Both the position numbers and the translations under genes were made by a program. Positions 50,862 through 64,000 of a stretch of DNA of 64,000 nt are shown one piece after another (the first letter of the stretch is position 1; each line of letters opens with the position of its first letter). The DNA is from JADJPO01 sp963724535. GTDB taxonomy: Bacteria > Actinomycetota > Actinomycetes > Actinomycetales > Kineosporiaceae. The DNA is taken from positions 1 to 64,000 of the forward strand of contig CAVRVD010000016.1 of NCBI GenBank assembly GCA_963724535.1. The letters run 5' to 3'. The notes beneath the pieces are model-generated. The model saw only the letters and a program-made list of their open reading frames with translations, was not told where the DNA came from and made no database searches.

Positions 50862-51257
50862 ATGGCGAAGCTCAACACCGACGACCTGCTCGACGCGTTC
50901 AAGGAGATGACGCTGATCGAGCTGTCCGAGTTCGTGAAGAAGTTCGAAGACACCTTCGAGGTCACCGCGGCCGCTCCGGTCGCCGTGGCCGCGGTCGCCC
51001 CGGCCGCTGCCGGCGGCGCTGAGGCTGACGCCGGCGCCGAACAGGACGAGTTCGACGTGATCCTGGAGAGCGCGGGCGAGAAGAAGATCCAGGTCATCAA
51101 GGAGGTTCGCGCGCTGGTCTCCTCACTCGGCCTCAAGGAGGCCAAGGACCTGGTCGACGGGGCCCCCAAGCCTGTTCTGGAGAAGGTCAACAAGGAGGCC
51201 GCCGACAAGGCCAAGGCCGCCCTCGAGGGCGCCGGCGCCACGGTCACCGTCAAGTAA
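50862..51257 (+). CDS. rplL: 50S ribosomal protein L7/L12
   Basis: A 131-residue protein; ATG 50862 after GGAAGG. N-terminal dimerisation helices (DDLLDAFKEMTLIELSEFVK), an Ala-rich hinge, and the C-terminal factor-binding domain (KKIQVIKEVRALVSSLGLKE, AKDLVDGAPKPVLEKV). It recruits EF-G and EF-Tu. Confidence 0.95.
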   Translation: MAKLNTDDLLDAFKEMTLIELSEFVKKFEDTFEVTAAAPVAVAAVAPAAAGGAEADAGAEQDEFDVILESAGEKKIQVIKEVRALVSSLGLKEAKDLVDGAPKPVLEKVNKEAADKAKAALEGAGATVTVK

Positions 51258-51275
51258 CCACCGCACCACCCGTCG

Positions 51276-51303
51276 CGGCCGGTCCCGATCCCGGGGCCGG
51301 CCG
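51276..51303 (+). terminator. Hairpin after rplL, terminator or attenuator
   Basis: CGGCCGGTCCC and GGGGCCGGCCG form an 11-bp stem (one G-T) around a 6-base loop, 19 bases after the rplL stop. There is no T-run, so it may only partly stop transcription before rpoB. Confidence 0.5.
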
Positions 51304-51526
51304 TTACGCACGCCCGTCCACCCCGCGGCTCGACCGGCCCGGGCGAGACCCGTGCGACTCGCCCGCGTCGATCCTCTTGACGTGACCGGTCCGGCCCGGC
51401 CATCCTCATTAACATCTGTAGAGACTGTCCCGGTCCGCTCCATCGACGCGACGAGGCGGGCACGGCAGCGAGATAGGCCACCGGCGCGGCGAGGTGCGGG
51501 CACCGGCGGCGATCTGCTAGCGCCGT

Positions 51527-51556
51527 TTGGACAAGTACTCGGTGGCGGGCTACCCT
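51527..51556 (+). promoter_or_regulatory. Promoter of rpoB-rpoC
   Basis: TTGGAC (51527-51532), an 18-base spacer and TACCCT (51551-51556) lie about 95 bases before the rpoB start. The 391-base rplL-rpoB gap has no gene; an additional TTGACG at 51377 has no good -10 partner. Confidence 0.5.
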
Positions 51557-51649
51557 ACTTTTTTGCGCTCACCTTTTCCGACCCGTGGATTTGCCTCGGG
51601 TCGTCAGGCGTGCGCCAGTAACGTTCGCAGGCCCGTGGAAGGAACCCTC

Positions 51650-54600
51650 TTGGCCGCCTCGCGCACAGCGTCGCCTTCCCCCGTCCGCACGGCTTCCGGC
51701 CGTATCTCCTTCGCGAAGATTCGCGAACCGCTGGAGGTGCCCAACCTCCTCGCCCTCCAGACCCAGAGCTTCGACTGGCTGCTCGGCAACGAGAAGTGGC
51801 AGGCCCGGGTCGCCACCGCCCAGAAGCAAGGGCCGCAGGCCGCCCCTGACACCTCTGGCCTGGAGGAGATCTTCGAGGAGATCTCCCCGATCGAGGACTA
51901 CAACGGCTCGATGTCGTTGTCGTTCCGCGACCACCGGTTCGAACCGCCCAAGTACTCGATCGACGAGTGCAAGGAGCGGGACATGACCTACTCGGCCCCG
52001 TTGTTCGTCACGGCCGAGTTCATGAACGCCACCACCGGCGAGATCAAGAGCCAGACGGTGTTCATGGGTGACTTCCCGCTGATGACGCCGCGCGGCACCT
52101 TCGTGATCAACGGCACCGAGCGGGTCGTCGTTTCCCAGCTGGTCCGTTCGCCGGGCGTGTACTTCGAGCGCTCCGCCGACAAGACCTCCGACAAGGACGT
52201 CTACACCGCGAAGATCATCCCGTCCCGTGGCGCCTGGCTCGAGTTCGAGATCGACAAGCGGGACATGGTCGGCGTGCGGATCGACCGCAAGCGCAAGCAG
52301 TCGGTCACCGTCCTGCTCAAGGCCCTGGGCTGGAGCGAGGCCCAGATCCTCGAGGAGTTCGGCGACGCGGAGTCGATGCGGGCGACCCTGGAGAAGGACC
52401 ACACGGCAGGCACCGACGAGGCGCTGCTGGACATCTACCGCAAGCTGCGTCCGGGTGAGCCGCCGACCCGCGAGGCCGCCCAGAACCTGCTCGACAACCT
52501 GTACTTCAACCCCAAGCGCTACGACCTGGCCAAGGTCGGCCGCTACAAGATCAACAAGAAGCTGGGCCTCGAGCAGCCGCTCGCGGCCGGAAACCTGACC
52601 ATCGAGGACGTCATCGCGACGATCCGTTTCCTGGTCACCCTGCACGCCGGGAGCACGACGATGCCGGGCACCCGGGGCGGCGAGAACGTCGACGTCCGGG
52701 TCGAGGTCGACGACATCGACCACTTCGGCAACCGCCGCCTGCGCACCGTGGGTGAACTGATCCAGAACCAGGTCCGCACCGGCCTGTCCCGGATGGAGCG
52801 CGTCGTCCGGGAGCGGATGACCACCCAGGACGTCGAGGCGATCACGCCACAGACGCTGATCAACATCCGTCCCGTCGTGGCCTCCATCAAGGAGTTCTTC
52901 GGCACCAGCCAGCTGTCCCAGTTCATGGACCAGACCAACCCGCTGGCGGGTCTGACCCACAAGCGGCGGCTCTCGGCACTGGGTCCGGGCGGTCTGTCCC
53001 GGGAGCGGGCCGGCTTCGAGGTGCGCGACGTGCACACCTCCCACTACGGCCGGATGTGCCCGATCGAGACCCCGGAGGGTCCGAACATCGGCCTGATCGG
53101 CTCGTTGGCCAGCTACGCGCGGATCAACCCGTTCGGCTTCGTCGAGACGCCCTACCGCAAGGCTCAGAGCGGCAGGGTCAGCGACGAGGTCGCCTACCTG
53201 ACCGCCGACGAGGAGGACGAGTACGTCATCGCCCAGGCGAACGCTCCGCTGACCGACGACGGGCGGTTCGCCGAGGATCGCGTGCTGGTCCGGGCCAAGG
53301 GCGGCGAGGTCGAGTTCGTGCCGGCCCAGGACGTCGACTACATGGACGTCTCGGCCCGGCAGATGGTCTCGGTCGCCACCGCGATGATCCCGTTCCTGGA
53401 GCACGACGACGCCAACCGGGCGTTGATGGGCTCGAACATGCAGCGCCAGGCGGTGCCGCTGGTCAGGGCCGAGGCGCCGTTGATCGGTACCGGCATGGAG
53501 CTACGCGCCGCTGTCGACGCCGGTGACGTGGTGGTCGCCGAGGCGGCCGGCGCGGTCACCGAGGTGTCCGCGGACGCGGTCAGCGTGATGAACGACGACG
53601 GCACCCACACCACCTACCGGATCGCCAAGTTCCGCCGGTCGAACCAGGGCACCTCCTACAACCAGCGCGTGCTGGTCGACGAGGGCGACCGGCTCGAGGT
53701 CGGCCAGCCGATCGCCGACGGACCCTCCACCGACCGCGGCGAGATGGCGCTCGGCAAGAACCTGCTGGTCGCGTTCATGTCCTGGGAGGGACACAACTAC
53801 GAGGACGCCGTCATCCTGTCCCAGCGGCTGGTGCAGGACGACGTCCTGTCCTCGATCCACATCGAGGAGCACGAGGTCGACGCCCGGGACACCAAGCTGG
53901 GCCCGGAGGAGATCACCCGGGACATCCCCAATGTCGCCGAGGAGGTGCTGGCGGACCTCGACGAGCGCGGCATCATCCGGATCGGCGCCGAGGTGGTCAC
54001 CGGCGACATCCTGGTCGGCAAGGTGACGCCCAAGGGCGAGACCGAGCTCACCCCGGAGGAGCGCCTGCTGCGCGCGATCTTCGGTGAGAAGGCCCGCGAG
54101 GTGCGGGACACCTCGCTGAAGGTGCCGCACGGGGAGTCCGGCACCGTCATCGGGGTCAAGGTCTTCGACCGCGACGAGGGTGACGAGCTGCCCCCGGGCG
54201 TCAACCAGCTGGTCCGGGTCTACGTCGCCCAGAAGCGCAAGATCACCGACGGTGACAAGCTGGCCGGCCGGCACGGCAACAAGGGTGTCATCTCCAAGAT
54301 CCTGCCTGTCGAGGACATGCCGTTCCTCGAGGACGGCACCGCCGTGGACGTCGTGCTCAACCCGCTCGGTGTGCCGAGCCGGATGAACGTCGGCCAGGTC
54401 CTGGAGACCCACCTCGGCTGGGTGGCGTCGCGGGGCTGGAAGGTCGAGGACTCGCCGTCCTGGACCAAGGGACTGGCACCCGAACAGCTTCAGGCGGAGC
54501 CCGGTACCCGAATCGCCTCCCCGGTCTTCGACGGCTTGCGCGAGGAGGAGATCGTCGGGCTGCTCGACTCCTCGACCACGACCCGGGACGGCGCCCGGCT

Positions 54601-55129
54601 GGTCGACGGTACCGGCAAGGCGAGGCTGTTCGACGGTCGCACCGGGGAGCCGTTCCCGGAGCCGGTGTCGGTGGGCTACATGTACATCCTCAAGCTCCAC
54701 CACCTCGTCGATGACAAGATCCACGCCCGGTCGACCGGCCCGTACTCGATGATCACCCAGCAGCCGCTGGGGGGGAAGGCGCAGTTCGGCGGTCAGCGCT
54801 TCGGCGAGATGGAGGTGTGGGCCCTGGAGGCCTACGGAGCCTCCTACGCGTTGCAGGAGCTGCTGACCATCAAGTCGGACGACGTGCTGGGCCGGGTCAA
54901 GGTCTACGAGGCCATCGTCAAGGGCGAGAACATCCCCGAGCCGGGCATCCCCGAGTCGTTCAAGGTGTTGATCAAGGAGATGCAGTCGCTGTGCCTCAAC
55001 GTCGAGGTGCTCTCCAGCGACGGCATGTCCATCGAGATGCGAGAGACCGACGAGGACGTCTTCCGGGCGGCCGAGGAGCTGGGCATCGACCTGTCCCGCC
55101 GCGAGCCCAGCAGCGTCGAAGAGGTCTAG
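51650..55129 (+). CDS. rpoB: RNA polymerase beta subunit
   Basis: A 1159-residue protein starting at TTG 51650, six bases after GGAAGGA; a longer upstream frame was rejected because TTG fits known actinobacterial rpoB starts. The rifampicin region near residue 417 reads GTSQLSQFMDQTNPLAGLTH then KRRLSALGPGGL, with sensitive-type Asp, His and Ser at the usual resistance positions. Later landmarks are HYGRMCPIETPEGPNIGLI and GDKLAGRHGNKGV. The end is the conserved LSRREPSSVEEV. Together with rpoC it forms the catalytic core of RNA polymerase. Confidence 0.97.
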   Translation: MAASRTASPSPVRTASGRISFAKIREPLEVPNLLALQTQSFDWLLGNEKWQARVATAQKQGPQAAPDTSGLEEIFEEISPIEDYNGSMSLSFRDHRFEPPKYSIDECKERDMTYSAPLFVTAEFMNATTGEIKSQTVFMGDFPLMTPRGTFVINGTERVVVSQLVRSPGVYFERSADKTSDKDVYTAKIIPSRGAWLEFEIDKRDMVGVRIDRKRKQSVTVLLKALGWSEAQILEEFGDAESMRATLEKDHTAGTDEALLDIYRKLRPGEPPTREAAQNLLDNLYFNPKRYDLAKVGRYKINKKLGLEQPLAAGNLTIEDVIATIRFLVTLHAGSTTMPGTRGGENVDVRVEVDDIDHFGNRRLRTVGELIQNQVRTGLSRMERVVRERMTTQDVEAITPQTLINIRPVVASIKEFFGTSQLSQFMDQTNPLAGLTHKRRLSALGPGGLSRERAGFEVRDVHTSHYGRMCPIETPEGPNIGLIGSLASYARINPFGFVETPYRKAQSGRVSDEVAYLTADEEDEYVIAQANAPLTDDGRFAEDRVLVRAKGGEVEFVPAQDVDYMDVSARQMVSVATAMIPFLEHDDANRALMGSNMQRQAVPLVRAEAPLIGTGMELRAAVDAGDVVVAEAAGAVTEVSADAVSVMNDDGTHTTYRIAKFRRSNQGTSYNQRVLVDEGDRLEVGQPIADGPSTDRGEMALGKNLLVAFMSWEGHNYEDAVILSQRLVQDDVLSSIHIEEHEVDARDTKLGPEEITRDIPNVAEEVLADLDERGIIRIGAEVVTGDILVGKVTPKGETELTPEERLLRAIFGEKAREVRDTSLKVPHGESGTVIGVKVFDRDEGDELPPGVNQLVRVYVAQKRKITDGDKLAGRHGNKGVISKILPVEDMPFLEDGTAVDVVLNPLGVPSRMNVGQVLETHLGWVASRGWKVEDSPSWTKGLAPEQLQAEPGTRIASPVFDGLREEEIVGLLDSSTTTRDGARLVDGTGKARLFDGRTGEPFPEPVSVGYMYILKLHHLVDDKIHARSTGPYSMITQQPLGGKAQFGGQRFGEMEVWALEAYGASYALQELLTIKSDDVLGRVKVYEAIVKGENIPEPGIPESFKVLIKEMQSLCLNVEVLSSDGMSIEMRETDEDVFRAAEELGIDLSRREPSSVEEV

Positions 55130-55213
55130 CAGCCGGCCGTCAGGCTGTCAGGGCCGTGAGGCCTTTCACGTGAACGGAATGACTCCAACCACACGGAGAG
55201 CAGGTAGCACGAA

Positions 55214-59083
<3,870 letters not shown>

Positions 59084-59150
59084 CGGCCGACGGCGCCCCA
59101 GAGGCGCGGTCGAGGCGCCGGCCGAGGTCGGGCGAGTGACACGAACCGTT

Positions 59151-59180
59151 TTGACGCTCGCGTCGCGCGCCCGGTAACCT
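59151..59180 (+). promoter_or_regulatory. Promoter of the str operon (rpsL-rpsG-fusA-tuf)
   Basis: TTGACG (59151-59156) and TAACCT (59175-59180) are separated by 18 bases, about 300 bases before rpsL. The rest of the 395-base rpoC-rpsL gap has no gene; its last ~80 bases are rich in ACCACCAG/GAGAACCA repeats. Confidence 0.65.
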
Positions 59181-59478
59181 CGGCAGGCGTGCCTGGGGCC
59201 CCCGGGTCCCTGTTGCTCTGCCGTGACGGTGGGGCGGCGGCACGATTCATTCGAGCCCTCTCGGGGTGACCGAGGATGAGTCGTGGGGGAGGCCCAGGCG
59301 GGCCGACACGCCCGAGCGCGGGGGGCGCTCTGGCCGCCTGCCCGACCCGTAGTGCCGCGTTCGAGGGCGTCAGCCCCCGAGCGCAGAACCCCGAGACCTG
59401 AACCACCTCACGACGAGCACCACCAGGCGAGAACCACCAGACGAGAACACCAGGCAGACCACGAGTTCGGAGAACCGA

Positions 59479-59853
59479 GTGCCCACGATCCAGCAGCTGG
59501 TCCGCAAGGGCCGCGAGGACAAGGTCGACAAGACCAAGACCCCTGCTCTCAAGGGGAGCCCGCAGCGCCGCGGCGTGTGCACGCGCGTCTATACGACCAC
59601 GCCGAAGAAGCCGAACTCGGCGCTGCGCAAGGTGGCCCGCGTCAAGCTGACCAGCCAGATCGAGGTCACCGCCTACATCCCGGGTGTGGGTCACAACCTG
59701 CAGGAGCACTCGATCGTGCTCGTGCGCGGCGGCCGGGTGAAGGACCTCCCCGGCGTCCGCTACAAGATCATCCGTGGTTCGCTGGACACTCAGGGCGTGA
59801 AGAACCGCAAGCAGGCTCGCAGCCGGTACGGCGCGAAGAAGGAGAAGAGCTGA
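59479..59853 (+). CDS. rpsL: 30S ribosomal protein S12
   Basis: A 124-residue protein starting at GTG 59479 behind GGAG. PTIQQLVRKGREDKVDKT, TTTPKKPNSALRKVARV and GGRVKDLPGVRYKIIRG are invariant S12 motifs. The lysines mutated in streptomycin resistance (in TPKKP and GRVKDLP) are wild type. The stop overlaps the rpsG start (TGATG). Confidence 0.97.
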   Translation: MPTIQQLVRKGREDKVDKTKTPALKGSPQRRGVCTRVYTTTPKKPNSALRKVARVKLTSQIEVTAYIPGVGHNLQEHSIVLVRGGRVKDLPGVRYKIIRGSLDTQGVKNRKQARSRYGAKKEKS

Positions 59854-60323
59854 TGCCCCGCAAGGGCCCGGCCCCGAAGCGGCCGCTCATCGTCGACCCG
59901 GTCTACAGCTCGCCGCTGGTCAGCCAGCTGGTGAACAAGGTTCTGCTGGACGGCAAGAAGTCCGTGTCCGAGCGGATCGTCTACACCGCGCTGGAGGGGT
60001 GCCGGGACAAGACCGGAACCGACCCGGTGATCACGCTCAAGCGTGCGCTGGACAACGTCAAGCCCACCCTCGAGGTGAAGTCCCGCCGGGTCGGCGGTGC
60101 CACCTACCAGGTGCCGGTCGAGGTGAAGCCCGGCCGCGCCACCACGCTGGCGTTGCGCTGGCTGATCACGTACTCCCGCGCCCGGCGGGAGAAGACCATG
60201 ACCGACCGGCTGATGAACGAGATCCTCGACGCCAGCAACGGTCTGGGTGCCGCGGTGAAGCGTCGCGAGGACACCCACAAGATGGCCGAGTCGAACAAGG
60301 CGTTCGCCCACTACCGGTGGTGA
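59853..60323 (+). CDS. rpsG: 30S ribosomal protein S7
   Basis: A 156-residue protein with ATG 59853 overlapping the rpsL stop. PRKGPAPKRPLIVDPVYSSP, VKPTLEVKSRRVGGATYQVP, and ALRWLITYSRARREKTM are characteristic. It nucleates assembly of the 30S head and, in other bacteria, represses the str operon. Confidence 0.96.
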   Translation: MPRKGPAPKRPLIVDPVYSSPLVSQLVNKVLLDGKKSVSERIVYTALEGCRDKTGTDPVITLKRALDNVKPTLEVKSRRVGGATYQVPVEVKPGRATTLALRWLITYSRARREKTMTDRLMNEILDASNGLGAAVKRREDTHKMAESNKAFAHYRW

Positions 60324-60405
60324 GTCGGGCGGGTCGGTCGGCGCCGGCGCGCCGTCCGGCCCTGAGCCGCACCGGTATCGAGACGAAGATCAGAGGCTGA
60401 CTGCA

Positions 60406-62508
<2,103 letters not shown>

Positions 62509-62692
62509 TCGTCGGCACCGTCCTGACGGCACCATCCGGATCCATCCGAACCAGGCACGACAGGCTAGAACCACCGAGCGAGAACCATCGAGCGAGAACC
62601 ACCGAGCACCACCCAGTAGGAGCACTACCCAGAACCGGCCGACCCCCGGTCCCGACCGGACGGCGACATCAACAGTCCTGAGGAGGACCACT

Positions 62693-63886
62693 GTGGCGAA
62701 GGCGAAGTTCGAGCGGACTAAGCCGCACGTCAACATCGGCACCATTGGTCATATCGACCACGGGAAGACGACGCTGACCGCGGCGATCACCAAGGTGCTG
62801 CATGACAAGTACCCGGACCTGAACCCCTTCACACCCTTCGACGAGATCGACAAGGCGCCGGAGGAGAAGCAGCGCGGGATCACCATCTCGATCGCGCACG
62901 TGGAGTACCAGACGGCGGCGCGGCACTACGCGCACGTGGACTGCCCGGGTCACGCGGACTACATCAAGAACATGATCACCGGCGCAGCCCAGATGGACGG
63001 CGCGATCCTCGTGGTCGCTGCCACCGACGGCCCGATGCCGCAGACCAAGGAGCACGTGCTGCTCGCCCGCCAGGTCGGTGTGCCGTACATCGTGGTCGCG
63101 CTGAACAAGGCCGACATGGTCGACGACCCGGAGATCATCGAGCTCGTCGAGATGGAGGTCCGCGAGCTGCTCAGCTCCTACAGCTTCCCCGGCGACGACC
63201 TGCCGGTCGTCACGGTGTCCGCGCTGAAGGCGCTGGAGGGCGACCCCGAGTGGAGCGCCAAGCTCATGGAGCTGATGGAGGCGGTCGACACCGCCATCCC
63301 GGAGCCGCTCCGTGAGAACGACAAGCCGTTCCTGATGCCGATCGAGGACGTCTTCACCATCACCGGGCGGGGCACCGTGGTGACCGGCAAGGTGGACCGT
63401 GGCGTGGTCAAGGTGAACGAGACCGTGGAGATCGTCGGCATCAAGGAGAAGTCGACGACCACCACCGTCACCGGCATCGAGATGTTCCGCAAGCTCCTTG
63501 ACGAGGCCCAGGCGGGCGAGAACGTCGGGCTGCTGCTGCGCGGCATCAAGCGCGAGGAGGTCGAGCGCGGCCAGGTCGTGGTCAAGCCCGGCTCGATCAC
63601 GCCGCACACCGAGTTCGAGGCCAACGTCTATGTCCTGTCCAAGGATGAGGGTGGCCGGCACACGCCGTTCTATGACAACTACCGGCCGCAGTTCTACTTC
63701 CGGACCACGGACGTCACCGGTGTCGTGCACCTGCCCGACGGCACCGAGATGGTGATGCCCGGCGACAACACCCAGATGCGAGTCGAGATGATCCAGCCGA
63801 TCGCGATGGAGGAGGGTCTGCTGTTCGCCATCCGCGAGGGTGGGCGCACCGTGGGCTCCGGCCGGGTCACCAAGATCCTCAAGTAG
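62693..63886 (+). CDS. tuf: Elongation factor Tu
   Basis: A 397-residue protein starting at GTG 62693 after GAGGAGGA; a longer in-frame extension into the fusA 3' end is not real. AKAKFERTKPHVNIGTIGHI, DHGKTTLTAAITKVL, DCPGHADYIKNMITG, and NKADMVDDPE mark the G domain. The switch I segment reads KQRGITISIAHVEYQT. Domains 2-3 end RTVGSGRVTKILK. It delivers aminoacyl-tRNA. Confidence 0.97.
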   Translation: MAKAKFERTKPHVNIGTIGHIDHGKTTLTAAITKVLHDKYPDLNPFTPFDEIDKAPEEKQRGITISIAHVEYQTAARHYAHVDCPGHADYIKNMITGAAQMDGAILVVAATDGPMPQTKEHVLLARQVGVPYIVVALNKADMVDDPEIIELVEMEVRELLSSYSFPGDDLPVVTVSALKALEGDPEWSAKLMELMEAVDTAIPEPLRENDKPFLMPIEDVFTITGRGTVVTGKVDRGVVKVNETVEIVGIKEKSTTTTVTGIEMFRKLLDEAQAGENVGLLLRGIKREEVERGQVVVKPGSITPHTEFEANVYVLSKDEGGRHTPFYDNYRPQFYFRTTDVTGVVHLPDGTEMVMPGDNTQMRVEMIQPIAMEEGLLFAIREGGRTVGSGRVTKILK

Positions 63887-63927
63887 TCCCTGCCCACTGC
63901 GGCGGAGCTCGTCCCCCGGGAGCCGGT

Positions 63928-63959
63928 GGCACCGATCGGCGACCACCGATCGGTGCCAG
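63928..63959 (+). terminator. Terminator of the str operon
   Basis: TGGCACCGATCGG and CCGATCGGTGCCA form a perfect 13-bp stem with a 6-base loop, 41 bases after the tuf stop. There is no T-run, as is common in high-GC actinobacteria. Confidence 0.75.
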
Positions 63960-64000
63960 CACGTCGGCCGGCGCCGGATTGGTCAAGCCAGGTGTCGATC

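Noticed and set aside
52899..53000. Rifampicin-resistance type rpoB
   Set aside because: Asp, His and Ser at the usual resistance positions are the sensitive-type residues.

Overview
The window is about 70% G+C, uses many GTG and TTG starts, and carries the order rpmG-hadA-hadB-murB-tRNA-Trp-secE-nusG-rplK-rplA-rplJ-rplL-rpoB-rpoC-rpsL-rpsG-fusA-tuf. It also has a DtxR/IdeR iron box and an actinobacterial-type L10 leader. Together these point to a chromosome segment of a high-GC actinomycete. Several accessory families (subtilases with tryptophan-pentapeptide tails, the CHAT/subtilase/sigma-factor cluster) suggest a Frankia/Nakamurella/Sporichthya-like lineage, but I cannot fix the genus from the sequence alone.

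Layout. 1-4.8 kb: nested mobile DNA. A tyrosine integrase runs off the left edge beside a 3'-truncated transposition ATPase, a DDE transposase and a small zinc-finger/HTH protein. The element has cut an AbiE toxin-antitoxin pair, leaving AbiEi intact and 52 codons of AbiEii. 5.4-9.4 kb: first copy of a two-gene unit encoding secreted subtilases with W-every-five-residues tails. Both genes are frameshifted just after the signal peptide, and the following GGDEF-EAL gene is cut to its first codons. 9.4-10.7 kb: scraps of an IS1634-type transposase and of cstA-ybdD. 10.7-16.8 kb: the most unusual part, a tandem array of 1-2.2 kb cassettes separated by four direct repeats of the 3' half of a tRNA-Tyr-like gene. 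The cassettes carry small translationally coupled gene pairs that look like toxin-antitoxin modules: four members of one unassigned family and one HigBA pair. A recurrent ATACCCC/GGGGTAT palindrome sits beside the tags. 16.8-21 kb: a broken PIN toxin, an IdeR-boxed feoA-feoB-nfu operon and a broken F420/flavin monooxygenase. 21-27.5 kb: second, intact copy of the subtilase pair followed by a full GGDEF-EAL protein.

27.5-37 kb: a lipase-like hydrolase, a DUF1566 lipoprotein, and a probable intracellular protease-signalling locus. That locus holds two ECF-like sigma factors, each coupled to a small beta-sandwich companion, a TPR-CHAT protease and a cytoplasmic subtilase. 37-47 kb: tRNA-Thr, tRNA-Met, rpmG, a reductase and (R)-hydratase pair of fatty-acid metabolism, MFS transporter, murB, adenosine deaminase, an XRE regulator and a glycosyltransferase. 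47-64 kb: tRNA-Trp and the transcription/translation core from secE to tuf, closed by a 13-bp terminator hairpin.

All seven apparent frameshift sites lie between 5.7 and 20.6 kb and none lies in the 43 kb to the right. The left third therefore looks like a decaying, repeatedly invaded island next to a conserved core. Frameshift calls rest on reading alternative frames and comparing paralogues within the window; no database search was possible.
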